Made by a program: the position numbers and the translations under genes. A DNA stretch of 64,000 nt from Eubacterium sp. (lineage in GTDB: Bacteria > Bacillota > Clostridia > Lachnospirales > Lachnospiraceae): the NCBI GenBank assembly GCA_017541035.1, contig JAFXZW010000021.1, forward strand, positions 19,287-83,286, given 5' to 3'. The notes beneath the pieces are model-generated. The model was not told where the DNA came from. It was given only the letters and a program-made list of their open reading frames with translations, and searched no databases. Below are positions 15,990 through 24,851 of the stretch, in pieces (the stretch's first letter is position 1; each line of letters begins with the position of its first letter).

Positions 15990-17975
15990 TCAGCTGATCA
16001 TAGAGCCTGCAGGAACATCCGTCTCTGTCGTGAGAAGTGTGAGATTCCCTTCCGCATCCTCCGCACAGAGCAGCATTCCCTGTGATTCCACACCTGCGAG
16101 ACGGGCCGGCTGAAGATTCGTGATCACCACAACCTTCTTACCCACCATCTGCTCAGGTGAATAATAATTCTTGATCCCGGATACGATCTGCAGGACACGT
16201 CCCGCAACCTGTACCTGGGAGCAGATCAGCTTCTTGGACTTCGGAACCTCCTCACAGCTGAGGACTTCCCCCACCTGCAGCTGCATACGGTCGAAATCCT
16301 CGATGGAGATTTGTTCCTTCTGCACCGCATCCAGCTTCACGGGTTCCTTCTTCTCGGGAGCTTTTTCCTTTTTCACGGGCTTTTCAGGTTCCGGTGTCTT
16401 TGCGGGGAAACGTACTGCCAGTTCCTCCAGCATCTTAGGTGTATCGATCCTTGCAAAAAGGATCTCCGGCTTCTCCGTGACTCTCAGTCCGGAAGGATAC
16501 AGACCAAAGGTCCCCAGCTCGGTACAGCGCCGAAGCGTTGTTCCCAGCTGTACAGCGATCTTGTCTGCCGTTTCAGGCAGGAAGGACTGCAGCAGGCTGG
16601 CACCGATGGTGATTCCCTCTACCAGATTGTAAAGTACCGTCGCCAGACGGCCCTTTTTTTCCTCATCCTTGCCGAGTACCCAGGGCTCCGTCTCATCAAT
16701 GTATTTATTCAGTCTCCGGAAAATGTTGAAGATCTCAGTCAATGCATCCGCGATCTTCAGGTGCTCCATACACTCATTCACATGGATGCGGTAAGCCCGG
16801 ATACAGTTGATCAGATCTGTGTCCACATCCTCTGTTATATTCGTATTTGAAACAACACCGTCGAAATACTTATTCACCATGGCCACGGTACGATTGACCA
16901 GATTCCCCAATGTATTCGCCAGATCGGAATTGATCCGCTCGATCAGCAGCTCCCAGGAGATCACGCCGTCATTCTCGAAGGGCATCTCATGCAGCACAAA
17001 ATAACGGACCGCATCCACTCCGAACAGCTCCACCATATCATCCGCATAAAGCACATTTCCACGGGATTTGCTCATCTTTCCGTCGGATTGGATCAGCCAG
17101 GGATGGCCGAATACCTGCTTCGGAAGCGGAACATCCAATGCCATCAGCATGATGGGCCAGTATATGGTATGGAAACGCAGAATGTCCTTGCCGATGAGAT
17201 GCAGATCGGCCGGCCAGTATTTCTTGAAAAGCTCACCGTGGTTGCCGTCTGCGTCGTAGCCCAGTCCGGTAATATAGTTGGAGAGCGCATCGATCCACAC
17301 ATAAACCACATGCTTCGGATCAAAATCCACGGGAATGCCCCATTTGAAAGAGGTACGGGATACGCAGAGATCCTGAAGTCCCGGTTTCAGGAAGGTATTC
17401 ACCATCTCATTTTTCCGGGATTCCGGCTGGATAAACTCCGGATGATCCTCGATATACTGCATCAGCCGGTCGGCGTATTTGCTCATTCTGAAGAAATAGG
17501 CTTCTTCCCTTGCGGGCTGTACTTCACGCCCGCAGTCCGGGCATCTCCCGTCCTTCAGCTGTCCGGGAGTCCAGAAGGATTCGCAGGGAGTGCAGTACAT
17601 TCCCTCATACTCTCCCTTGTAGATATCACCCTTATCATACAGCTTCCGGAAGATCTTCTGGACCTGTTTTTCATGCTCCGGTTCCGTGGTCCGGATAAAA
17701 CGATCGTAGGAGGTATTCATCAGATCCCAGATCCTTTTGATCTCTCCGGCCTTCTCATCCACATATTCCTTCGGTGTGGAAAGATTCTCAAATGCCTTGA
17801 TCTCGATCTTCTGACCGTGCTCATCGGTTCCGGTCTGGAAATGCACATCATAACCCACATAACGCTTGTACCGGGCGATGGCGTCTGCCAGTATGATCTC
17901 ATAGGTATTTCCGATGTGCGGCTTACCCGAGGCATATGTGATCGCGGTCGTGATATAATAGGGTTTCTTTGCCAT
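15990..17975 (-). CDS. metG: Methionine--tRNA ligase
   Basis: A 661-residue class I synthetase. The HIGH-type motif is KPHIGNTY, the KMSKS loop is DGKMSKSRGN, and a single zinc knuckle is formed by CTPC and CPDC (~127-148). The C-terminus (~555-661) is an EMAP/Trbp111-type tRNA-binding domain (MQLQVGEVLSCEEVP, SGIKNYYSPEQMVGKKV), preceded by a Lys/Pro/Glu linker. It charges initiator and elongator tRNA-Met. The ATG follows AAAGGAGGGA. Its leader contains a 12-bp perfect hairpin but no recognisable T-box or S-box. It lies 143 bases downstream of murA on the same strand. Confidence 0.97.
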   Translation of the reverse strand: MAKKPYYITTAITYASGKPHIGNTYEIILADAIARYKRYVGYDVHFQTGTDEHGQKIEIKAFENLSTPKEYVDEKAGEIKRIWDLMNTSYDRFIRTTEPEHEKQVQKIFRKLYDKGDIYKGEYEGMYCTPCESFWTPGQLKDGRCPDCGREVQPAREEAYFFRMSKYADRLMQYIEDHPEFIQPESRKNEMVNTFLKPGLQDLCVSRTSFKWGIPVDFDPKHVVYVWIDALSNYITGLGYDADGNHGELFKKYWPADLHLIGKDILRFHTIYWPIMLMALDVPLPKQVFGHPWLIQSDGKMSKSRGNVLYADDMVELFGVDAVRYFVLHEMPFENDGVISWELLIERINSDLANTLGNLVNRTVAMVNKYFDGVVSNTNITEDVDTDLINCIRAYRIHVNECMEHLKIADALTEIFNIFRRLNKYIDETEPWVLGKDEEKKGRLATVLYNLVEGITIGASLLQSFLPETADKIAVQLGTTLRRCTELGTFGLYPSGLRVTEKPEILFARIDTPKMLEELAVRFPAKTPEPEKPVKKEKAPEKKEPVKLDAVQKEQISIEDFDRMQLQVGEVLSCEEVPKSKKLICSQVQVAGRVLQIVSGIKNYYSPEQMVGKKVVVITNLQPARLAGVESQGMLLCAEDAEGNLTLLTTETDVPAGSMIS

Positions 17976-18000
17976 GATATTCCCTCCTTTTATACAGATA

Positions 18001-18030
18001 TGCAGGATTTTCCGTACAGAAAATCCTGCA
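18001..18030 (-). promoter_or_regulatory. 12-bp perfect hairpin between murA and metG
   Basis: TGCAGGATTTTC (18001-18012) pairs perfectly with GAAAATCCTGCA (18019-18030), with a 6-base loop. On the minus strand it lies 25 bases before the metG ATG and lacks a T-run, so it may be a murA 3' end or an mRNA structure near the metG ribosome site. Confidence 0.6.
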
Positions 18031-18118
18031 GCTTTGATTTGCTTATTGGTATTTCGTAAAATGTTCTTCTCCGAAGCAGAAGTCCTCTGTTATCCGGTGA
18101 AAATCATGCTCCGGCGGA

Positions 18119-19423
18119 TCATACCACCTTCAGCTTGAATTTCTGCCGGGAACGCTCGGAATCCACAATCTCGATCTCTCCGCCCAACGCGCGGATCTTC
18201 GTATCGAAATCTTCATAACCTCGTTTTACATACTGGATATCATCAATAAAGCTGACACCCTCTGCAGCCAGCGCTGCAATCACCAGCGCCGCGCCGGCCC
18301 GGAGATCCGAAGCCGTCAGATTCGCACCGGTAAAACCGGGCACGCCTGTAATGATCGCCGTATTTCCTTCCACACGGATCTTTGCTCCCATTCGGATCAG
18401 CTCCGCCACGTACCGGAAACGATTTTCGAAAATGCTTTCCGTCACTATGCTGATCCCGTCCGAAAGGCAGAGAGCTGTCGCGATCTGTGCCTGCATATCC
18501 GTAGGAAATCCGGGGTACGGCAGTGTTTTTACCTGTGTGGAACGTAAAGCTCCGTCTGCCATGACACGCACCGAATCATCGTATTCAATGACACGGGCCC
18601 CCATATCCACAAGCTTTGAGGAGATTGCCTCCAGATGCTTGGGGATCACGTTGCGGATCAGGACATTTCCTCTGGTGGCCACAGCCATGGCCATAAAGGT
18701 TCCCGCTTCAATCTGGTCGGGAATGATGGAATACTCCGCACCATGCAGCCTTGAAACTCCCCGGACACGGATCACATCCGTTCCGGCTCCCTTGATATTT
18801 GCTCCCATGGTATTCAGGAAGTTGGCCACGTCTACGATATGCGGTTCTTTTGCCGCATTCTCAATGGTAGTCTTTCCCTCCGCCAGGGTAGCCGCCAGCA
18901 TGATATTGATGGTAGCACCTACAGATACGGTATCCAGATAAATATGAGCTCCGGTCAGTTCCTCCGCTTCCGCCACAACCTTACCGCCGGAAACGATATC
19001 CACCTTCGCCCCCAGGGTCTCAAAGCCCTTGATATGAAGATCGATGGGGCGGGAGCCAATGTCACAACCACCGGGAAGGGCCACATTTGCATAGCGGTAC
19101 TTGCCCAGCAGAGCTCCGATCAGATAATAGGATGCACGGATCTTCCGGATATATTCATCGTCAACGGAAAGGCCGCGATCTCCCCTGATGCCGCTGCCAT
19201 TAATGACCACGGTATGCCGGTCCAGATAACGCACCTTTGCGCCGATATTTTCCATAGCCTTCAACAGGGTACGGGTATCGCTGACAAAGGGGACATTTTC
19301 TACCACAACTTCTTCATCCGTCATGATAGCAGCCGCGAGGATTCCCAGCGCGGCGTTCTTCGCGCCTGCAATGGTCACCTCTCCCTCCAGCGGTGTTCCG
19401 CCCCGGATTGCATACTGTTCCAT
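18119..19423 (-). CDS. murA: UDP-N-acetylglucosamine 1-carboxyvinyltransferase
   Basis: 434 residues. It transfers enolpyruvate to UDP-GlcNAc, the first committed step of peptidoglycan synthesis. It shows the N-terminal GGTPLEGEVTIAGAKNAAL and the active-site loop LPGGCDIGSRPIDLH with Cys120, the residue alkylated by fosfomycin, so the enzyme should be sensitive. RVRGVSRLHG and PGFPTDMQAQ are also typical. Length and ends are normal. It has its own promoter at 19487-19516 and a perfect palindrome in the early leader. Many Firmicutes have two MurA paralogues; which one this is cannot be told here. Confidence 0.97.
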   Translation of the reverse strand: MEQYAIRGGTPLEGEVTIAGAKNAALGILAAAIMTDEEVVVENVPFVSDTRTLLKAMENIGAKVRYLDRHTVVINGSGIRGDRGLSVDDEYIRKIRASYYLIGALLGKYRYANVALPGGCDIGSRPIDLHIKGFETLGAKVDIVSGGKVVAEAEELTGAHIYLDTVSVGATINIMLAATLAEGKTTIENAAKEPHIVDVANFLNTMGANIKGAGTDVIRVRGVSRLHGAEYSIIPDQIEAGTFMAMAVATRGNVLIRNVIPKHLEAISSKLVDMGARVIEYDDSVRVMADGALRSTQVKTLPYPGFPTDMQAQIATALCLSDGISIVTESIFENRFRYVAELIRMGAKIRVEGNTAIITGVPGFTGANLTASDLRAGAALVIAALAAEGVSFIDDIQYVKRGYEDFDTKIRALGGEIEIVDSERSRQKFKLKVV

Positions 19424-19460
19424 GTGACTCTACTTTCTCTCTCAGACTTGACTGTATTAC

Positions 19461-19474
19461 GGGCTCGCGAGCCC
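19461..19474. promoter_or_regulatory. 14-bp perfect palindrome in the murA leader
   Basis: GGGCTCGCGAGCCC starts ~13 bases downstream of the murA -10 box, so covers about +6 to +19 of the transcript. It could be a repressor operator or a small RNA hairpin. Confidence 0.5.
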
Positions 19475-19486
19475 ACAATCTGTTGG

Positions 19487-19516
19487 ATTATATCATATAT
19501 ACGGGTATTACGTCAA
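19487..19516 (-). promoter_or_regulatory. Sigma-A promoter of murA
   Basis: On the minus strand TTGACG (19516-19511) and TATAAT (19492-19487) are 18 bases apart, with an extended -10 TGA before TATAAT. This is one of the best promoter matches in the window and lies 64 bases from the murA ATG. Confidence 0.85.
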
Positions 19517-19561
19517 GTTTTTACGCGTTACCCGGAGAAAAGCAGGAAAGAATTCCAAAAC

Positions 19562-20182
19562 TTAACCCAAAATCTTCGCCATAAGTTCCTTCTGAACATG
19601 ATCCGAATCAGCATGAAAGATATCTATGCAGCTATCATCACTGCTTCGATCCCGAAATGCAGGAAAAAGGAAACCGAATTCCGGCTTTCCCGGTTCGTAT
19701 TCGCCAACCAGCGGAGAAATAGCACATATGAGAAAGTCATATACTTCTTCCCCGCCTTCCATCCACTCTCCGTCCGTTCCCCTGGCAGGAACATCATATG
19801 AACCGGAGAACATGAAGATGCTATACTCATTTTCGGTTCTGTAATTCTCTCCAACAACCTCATAGAATATGCTGAGCAGGGCATCATCCTTTAGTTCATT
19901 CTTTCTCAAAGCGGAAAGGAGCGACCACATACCGTTCTTTCTGGCTTCTCCCATCGGGAATCTGTATTCTTTTAACTGTTCATTCGTCTTTGCAAATGGA
20001 ATCGCCTTTGCAATTTCAAGATTCCTCCTGGTTTCGGAGGGATTCAGCTTCCCGAAATGTATGTTAAATGTACCATTATCGAAGCCATCTGTATCCATGT
20101 ATGCTCCTGCAACCCTAATGAAACAATTTCGGGATGGATTCATCCGTCGTGTCAGCTCTAACATGTCATCTCTGTTAATCAT
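19562..20182 (-). CDS. Short DUF4317-family protein
   Basis: 206 residues. It resembles DUF4317 proteins of Clostridia: NRDDMLELTRRMNPSRNCFIRVAGAYMD at the start, NELKDDALLSIFYEVVGENY, and the core YDVPARGTDGEWMEGGEEVYDFLICAISPL followed by PEFGFLFPAFRDRSSD. Typical members, as I recall, are about 370-400 residues; this one stops soon after the FLFPAF...DRS core, so it lacks the C-terminal half. No frameshifted remainder is visible. The start is the ATG at 20182, with AAAGGA ahead. The function of the family is unknown. It sits alone between the sensor kinase and murA, all on the minus strand. Confidence 0.75.
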   Translation of the reverse strand: MINRDDMLELTRRMNPSRNCFIRVAGAYMDTDGFDNGTFNIHFGKLNPSETRRNLEIAKAIPFAKTNEQLKEYRFPMGEARKNGMWSLLSALRKNELKDDALLSIFYEVVGENYRTENEYSIFMFSGSYDVPARGTDGEWMEGGEEVYDFLICAISPLVGEYEPGKPEFGFLFPAFRDRSSDDSCIDIFHADSDHVQKELMAKILG

Positions 20183-20253
20183 TCGTATCAAATTCCTTTC
20201 GCCTTTAAGCTACTCTGATCAGCTTGATCGACTCCTCCATGACTTTACGCATC

Positions 20254-21555
20254 TCACAGGAAGTAACGGATCCGGAATGTACTTCCCTCGCCCTTTTCCG
20301 ATGTGACCGTGATCCTTCCGCCGCCGTTTTTGATGATGCTGGAGGCAAGAGAAAGACCGATCCCCACGGATTCCCGGCGGGCATTTGCCGCGCGGTAAAA
20401 CCTTTCAAAAATGTGCGGGAGATCCTCTTCCGGTATTCCTTCTCCGGTATCACGGATGGTAAGCTCGGCGAATACCGTTGTACTTTGCAGAGAAAGGTAT
20501 ACCTTCTCCCCTGTCCGACTATGCTCGATGCAGTTTTTCAGAATGTTGCTGACCGCTTCCATCTGCCAGTCCGGATCTCCGATCATTTTTGCTTCCGGAA
20601 TCTCTTCCGGACCCACAATCTTACCCTTCGTCTCATTTTCCCAGACCACCTCCACTCCGGCGATCTCGGACAGGATACCCAGCTTCTTCCGCGCCTCCTC
20701 TGCCACGGCCTTAAGACTCATCTCCTCTTTCTTCAGCTCCACCGTTCCGGCATCAATCGGCGCCAGCTTCAGCAGGATCTGCACCAGCGAGGAAACCCAT
20801 TCCAGCTGGATACTGGTCTCCCGGATGAATTCCTTTCTCAGCTCCTCCGGCATTTCCGGATCATCCATGAGATTATCCAAATGGATGCGCATGGAGGCTA
20901 TGGGTGTTTTCAGCTGATGGGAAATATCCGCCAGCCAACGGGAGAGATCCTCGCTCTTCTCCCGGGATTCCTCCGCTGAAGTCCGAAGAAGCTGGGTAAT
21001 CTTGAAAATGTCGCTCTGCAGAAGGGAGAGATCCCCCTCCTCCGTCTGCGTAAGCTTAAGATCATAGCTTCCCCGGTTCAGTTCCGCGAAATATCCCTGT
21101 AATTCCTGCACCTCCCTGTGCACTCTTCTGCGATGCAGGATATACAGGATCAGAATAAAAAGAAGAAAAAGAAAGCCCATGGCCAGATTAAAGATAAGCA
21201 GTCTGTTCCGAAGACGGCTTCCCTCTGCGTCAAAATAGTCCTCGTCATAGCCATAGCGCTGGAGCATGACATTTCCCTTATCATATATTTCCGGATCCGC
21301 ATATCCATATTCCTTTTTCTTAATGAGCTGCATGATCTCCGCGTCCGAAAGCCCGGGAAGTTCTTTTCTCAGAACCCCGGCCATCTCCGCCATGTAGCTT
21401 CTCTCCTGCTCATTACTTTTCCGGATCAGCATTAGATTGCCATACACCAAAAGAACTGCCAGCAGGAGTATTCCCACTGCCGGCAGCAGTATATTCATAT
21501 AAAGCTTGGATCGGCGGCCTTTTCCGTCCTGCCGCGGGTCGGAGGCACTTCTCAT
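20254..21555 (-). CDS. Two-component sensor histidine kinase of the ABC module
   Basis: 433 residues. Two membrane helices (~20-45 and ~118-141) flank a short extracytoplasmic loop of ~70 residues. A HAMP-like linker leads to the H-box LADISHQLKTPIASMR with His213, then the N, G1 and G2 boxes of the ATPase domain (NILKNCIEH, IRDTGEGI, GIGLSLASSII). Its ATG overlaps the response regulator's stop by four bases (ATGA). It closes a four-gene unit with an ABC ATPase and a FtsX-like permease, the Bce/Vex-type arrangement in which kinase and transporter sense and resist cell-envelope peptides. That role is inferred from gene order. Confidence 0.92.
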   Translation of the reverse strand: MRSASDPRQDGKGRRSKLYMNILLPAVGILLLAVLLVYGNLMLIRKSNEQERSYMAEMAGVLRKELPGLSDAEIMQLIKKKEYGYADPEIYDKGNVMLQRYGYDEDYFDAEGSRLRNRLLIFNLAMGFLFLLFILILYILHRRRVHREVQELQGYFAELNRGSYDLKLTQTEEGDLSLLQSDIFKITQLLRTSAEESREKSEDLSRWLADISHQLKTPIASMRIHLDNLMDDPEMPEELRKEFIRETSIQLEWVSSLVQILLKLAPIDAGTVELKKEEMSLKAVAEEARKKLGILSEIAGVEVVWENETKGKIVGPEEIPEAKMIGDPDWQMEAVSNILKNCIEHSRTGEKVYLSLQSTTVFAELTIRDTGEGIPEEDLPHIFERFYRAANARRESVGIGLSLASSIIKNGGGRITVTSEKGEGSTFRIRYFL

Positions 21556-22226
21556 TTTGCCTCCTCCGTGTCAATGCGGTATCCCATGCCCTTTACCGTA
21601 CGGATTACATCTGCATCACCCAGCTTTTCCCGGATTCTCTTTATGTAAACCGTCAACGTATTGTCTTCTACAAAATTTCCGGAGGCATCCCAGATACGGT
21701 CCAGGATCTTCTCCCGGGTCATCAGCTGACCCGTGTTCTGCATCAGCATCAGCAAAATGCGGTACTCCAGCTGGGTAAACTCCACTTCCTGCCCTCTAAC
21801 GAAGACCTGATCCTTCTCTGTGTCGATCTCCACATCTCCTGCCACAAGATTCTTTTTCGTCTTTCCGGATCTCCGCAGCACCGCTTCTACCCGGGAGGTC
21901 AGCTCCCGATTCCGGAAGGGCTTCAGGATATAATCATCCGCGCCCAGTTCGAATCCTTGCACGACATCATTTTCCTCATCTCTTGCTGTAAGGAAAATAA
22001 CCGGAATATCCGTCTCCTCCTTCAGCTGCTTACAGAGATCAAATCCGCTTCCGTCCGGAAGGTTCACATCCAGAATGGCCACATCAAACTGCATGCGGGC
22101 CAGTCTGTCATCTGCCATATGCTTAGACATACAGACCACTACCTCGTATCCCGCCTGCTCCAGCGTATACTGGAGTCCGCGGATAAGCATGGGACTGTCT
22201 TCCACCAAAAGTAGTTTTAACTTCAT
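21552..22226 (-). CDS. OmpR-family response regulator of the ABC module
   Basis: 224 residues. The receiver domain has the acidic pair VED, the phosphoacceptor Asp53 in ILDVNLPDG, the switch Thr in FLTARDEEND and KPF. A winged-helix DNA-binding domain follows (ILDRIWDASGNFVEDNTLTVYIKRIREKLG). The start is the ATG at 22226 behind GGAGG. It lies 16 bases after the permease and overlaps the kinase by four bases. The tandem GTCACTTT repeats 11 bp apart in front of the ABC ATPase gene fit an OmpR-type dimer site, so the regulator probably activates its own transporter operon. Confidence 0.94.
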   Translation of the reverse strand: MKLKLLLVEDSPMLIRGLQYTLEQAGYEVVVCMSKHMADDRLARMQFDVAILDVNLPDGSGFDLCKQLKEETDIPVIFLTARDEENDVVQGFELGADDYILKPFRNRELTSRVEAVLRRSGKTKKNLVAGDVEIDTEKDQVFVRGQEVEFTQLEYRILLMLMQNTGQLMTREKILDRIWDASGNFVEDNTLTVYIKRIREKLGDADVIRTVKGMGYRIDTEEAK

Positions 22227-22242
22227 TTCAACCTCCAACTTA

Positions 22243-24846
22243 TCAATAATTCTGCTTGCGGATCGTTTCGATGATGTTCTGCTTTCGGATACGCCGCACC
22301 GCACTCCACATGATCAGCCATACGATAAGGATAACCGCAAAGACGGAAATGATGATGGCCGCCCAGGGAATCACATAGCCGTAATTGATCCGTGAACGGA
22401 TAGCCAGATAGATCAGCCCCGACAGCAGCACGCCCAGCGGTATACCGATCACCAGTGATCGCAGGGAATAAAGAAGTCCCTCCAGGCGGATCATACGGAT
22501 AAATTCCTTTTGCGTCATACCAACGGAACGGAGCATGGCGAATTCCCGGCTTCGCAAATTCATATTTGTATTAATGGTATTAACGATATTGGTAAGACCG
22601 ATGAGTACGATCACGATAAGAAAGCCATACAGGAAGATCTCCAGCACCAGGATCATCCGATGATTCTGCTGTCTCTGGGCTTCGATATTGAAGATACGGT
22701 AACGGAAACCATCCTTTTGTTCCAGTCCCGCAATTGCCTTCTCCGCTGCCTCTGCATCCACCGCATCCACATAAAGCGGTTGAATCGAACAAAGTGCGGG
22801 GAGTTTTGGAAAATGCTTCTCGCTTATGAAAAGCATCAGACCGCCGTACTCGCGAAAATATCCGCTGAATCCCAAAGGCAGCTCATCGCCTTCACCATCC
22901 AGCACTACCTTTTCCACCCGACAGGTGCTTTCGCTGTAGGTTCGGTCCGGAACGCCTTCTTCCGCTTCCTTCTGCGTGATTTCCCGCAGACCGCTGACAT
23001 AGGAAAATGTCACTTCATCTCCGGCGGAGATCCTGGAAACCCGCCTTCTTGTCTTGACATCCTTCTCCACGTCATAGTATATATCACAATCCGCAAGGAT
23101 TGCAACCTTATCCGGTGTATTCGTCTTCACGCCGATCCGGGAAAGATACTCCCCGAAATCCTTCTCCGGGAGGATCATAATGTTGACGCTGAAGCTTTCC
23201 TCCTCCCCGTATTCTTTTACGCGGTCCGCAAAGGATGCGGATGCATATGCGTCGAGAGAAAGCTCCCCGTCACTCTGAATACCGAAACCCGAATTCCGTA
23301 TCCCGGGAAGGTTGCGGATCTCCGCATAACAGTGGCGAATGGTTTCCGGATCCGGCTGATCATCCTCGCCGACGACCGAGATTTCCAGGTTACTGTCATA
23401 CTCGCTGTATGCTTCGCCCACCAGTCTTTTTCCGTAATCCACAAACCCGGATATGGCGATAAATGTAGAGATTCCGATCACCAGGGAAACCACTGTTGTG
23501 CGGTATTTCCTGCGGCTGCGCTTCAGATTTTTCTCTGCGATCACTCCTCCGATACCGAAAAGCTTCTTCGTTTTTCTTCCGACCTTAAGGCTCCGGCCAT
23601 CCGTTTGAATTTCATCCGTACCGCGGATCACATCGATGGGCGTTATCCTGGCAGCCTTTCTTGCAGGAAGGATGGATGCAAGAAGGATCGTCACAGCGGA
23701 CAGAGCTACGGAGAAAGCCGCAACCCACCAGGGGAAGGTGTATATCATTCCGAAACTGATCACCTTCTTCAGGAGCAGGTTCACCACCTGATCCAGTACC
23801 CAGATCACAAAGGCTCCCAGAGCAATCCCGGCTGTCGTTCCGATCAGAAAGATATAGAGCCCTTCTCTGAGCACAATCCCCCGGATCTGCCTTTTCGTAG
23901 CACCCACGCTGGCCAGCATCCCCAGCTGGGTCTTCTTATCCTCCACAGAAATGCGAAAGCCATTGGAAATGACGAACACGCTGGTTCCCACAATAATGAG
24001 ACTGATGATCGTTCCCAGCAGCACCACCATTCTCATATAGGAATCCGTGAATCCGCCCTCATAACGGACCAACATGCTGGTACTGAAATCATATCCCTCA
24101 TCTATGCTTTCCAGAACTTCGCTGATCCCGTCCATATATTCAGAAAAATGAGCGGGATCATCAAACCGGATATAGATCTCACTGTACTTTTCCAGGAAAT
24201 CCTCCTCCCTTACGAAGGCCGTACAGCTTCCGGAATGTTCCAGGGAATAACGGTTTTCCACGATTCCGACTACCTTGTACTCTGCCTCACCGTGAGAGAT
24301 AAATTGTTCTTCCTCCGCGCTTTCCCAGCCGTAATACGGAATCTCACCTCCATTTTCCTCATCAGGAATGACCCGGTCACCGATTTCGATCCGCAGGGTA
24401 TCGCCCACCTTCGGAGCTCCTTCCATCGATGCATAGTGTTCCGTGAGGACCATTTCCGAAGCATTTTCCGGAAGACGTCCTTCCAGAAGCTCTATGTTCA
24501 TCTGGGCAAATGCCATGTCATCCAAACCGTATACCGTCAGGTACTCGCGTCCCGTTTTCACGGGATCCAGTTTTGCGAAGGCAAGAGTCTGTACCGTACC
24601 GGCCTTCTCCACATGGGCATTGTTCATCAGAATATCATATTGTTCTTTATTTCTAATCCCGAATTCAACATGGTAATCCCCCGTGCTTCGCTTATAATCC
24701 TCTATAATGGAATGTCGGAAGGTTGCGACCATGCCCACCACTGTACAGATCAGGGCTGTGGACAGCATTACACCGATGATCGTCACAAAGGTGCGCTTCC
24801 GGTTACGGGTCAGATTTCGTCTGGTAAATCTACTGATCACGTTCAC
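22243..24846 (-). CDS. ABC transporter permease, FtsX/MacB-like with large extracellular domains
   Basis: 867 residues. An N-terminal helix (~20-42) is followed by a ~230-residue extracytoplasmic domain, a three-helix FtsX block (~280-400; ISNGFRISVEDKKTQLGMLASVGATKRQIRGI), another helix (~440-460), a second extracytoplasmic region (~470-720) and a final three-helix FtsX block (~735-855; NTINTNMNLRSREFAMLRSVGMTQKEF). Such permeases couple ATP hydrolysis in the cytoplasm to work on the outer face of the membrane. The ATPase gene ends 5 bases upstream. The large outer domains are more like LolC/MacB or Vex permeases than the single-loop BceB. Confidence 0.93.
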   Translation of the reverse strand: MNVISRFTRRNLTRNRKRTFVTIIGVMLSTALICTVVGMVATFRHSIIEDYKRSTGDYHVEFGIRNKEQYDILMNNAHVEKAGTVQTLAFAKLDPVKTGREYLTVYGLDDMAFAQMNIELLEGRLPENASEMVLTEHYASMEGAPKVGDTLRIEIGDRVIPDEENGGEIPYYGWESAEEEQFISHGEAEYKVVGIVENRYSLEHSGSCTAFVREEDFLEKYSEIYIRFDDPAHFSEYMDGISEVLESIDEGYDFSTSMLVRYEGGFTDSYMRMVVLLGTIISLIIVGTSVFVISNGFRISVEDKKTQLGMLASVGATKRQIRGIVLREGLYIFLIGTTAGIALGAFVIWVLDQVVNLLLKKVISFGMIYTFPWWVAAFSVALSAVTILLASILPARKAARITPIDVIRGTDEIQTDGRSLKVGRKTKKLFGIGGVIAEKNLKRSRRKYRTTVVSLVIGISTFIAISGFVDYGKRLVGEAYSEYDSNLEISVVGEDDQPDPETIRHCYAEIRNLPGIRNSGFGIQSDGELSLDAYASASFADRVKEYGEEESFSVNIMILPEKDFGEYLSRIGVKTNTPDKVAILADCDIYYDVEKDVKTRRRVSRISAGDEVTFSYVSGLREITQKEAEEGVPDRTYSESTCRVEKVVLDGEGDELPLGFSGYFREYGGLMLFISEKHFPKLPALCSIQPLYVDAVDAEAAEKAIAGLEQKDGFRYRIFNIEAQRQQNHRMILVLEIFLYGFLIVIVLIGLTNIVNTINTNMNLRSREFAMLRSVGMTQKEFIRMIRLEGLLYSLRSLVIGIPLGVLLSGLIYLAIRSRINYGYVIPWAAIIISVFAVILIVWLIMWSAVRRIRKQNIIETIRKQNY

Positions 24847-24851
24847 TTCTG

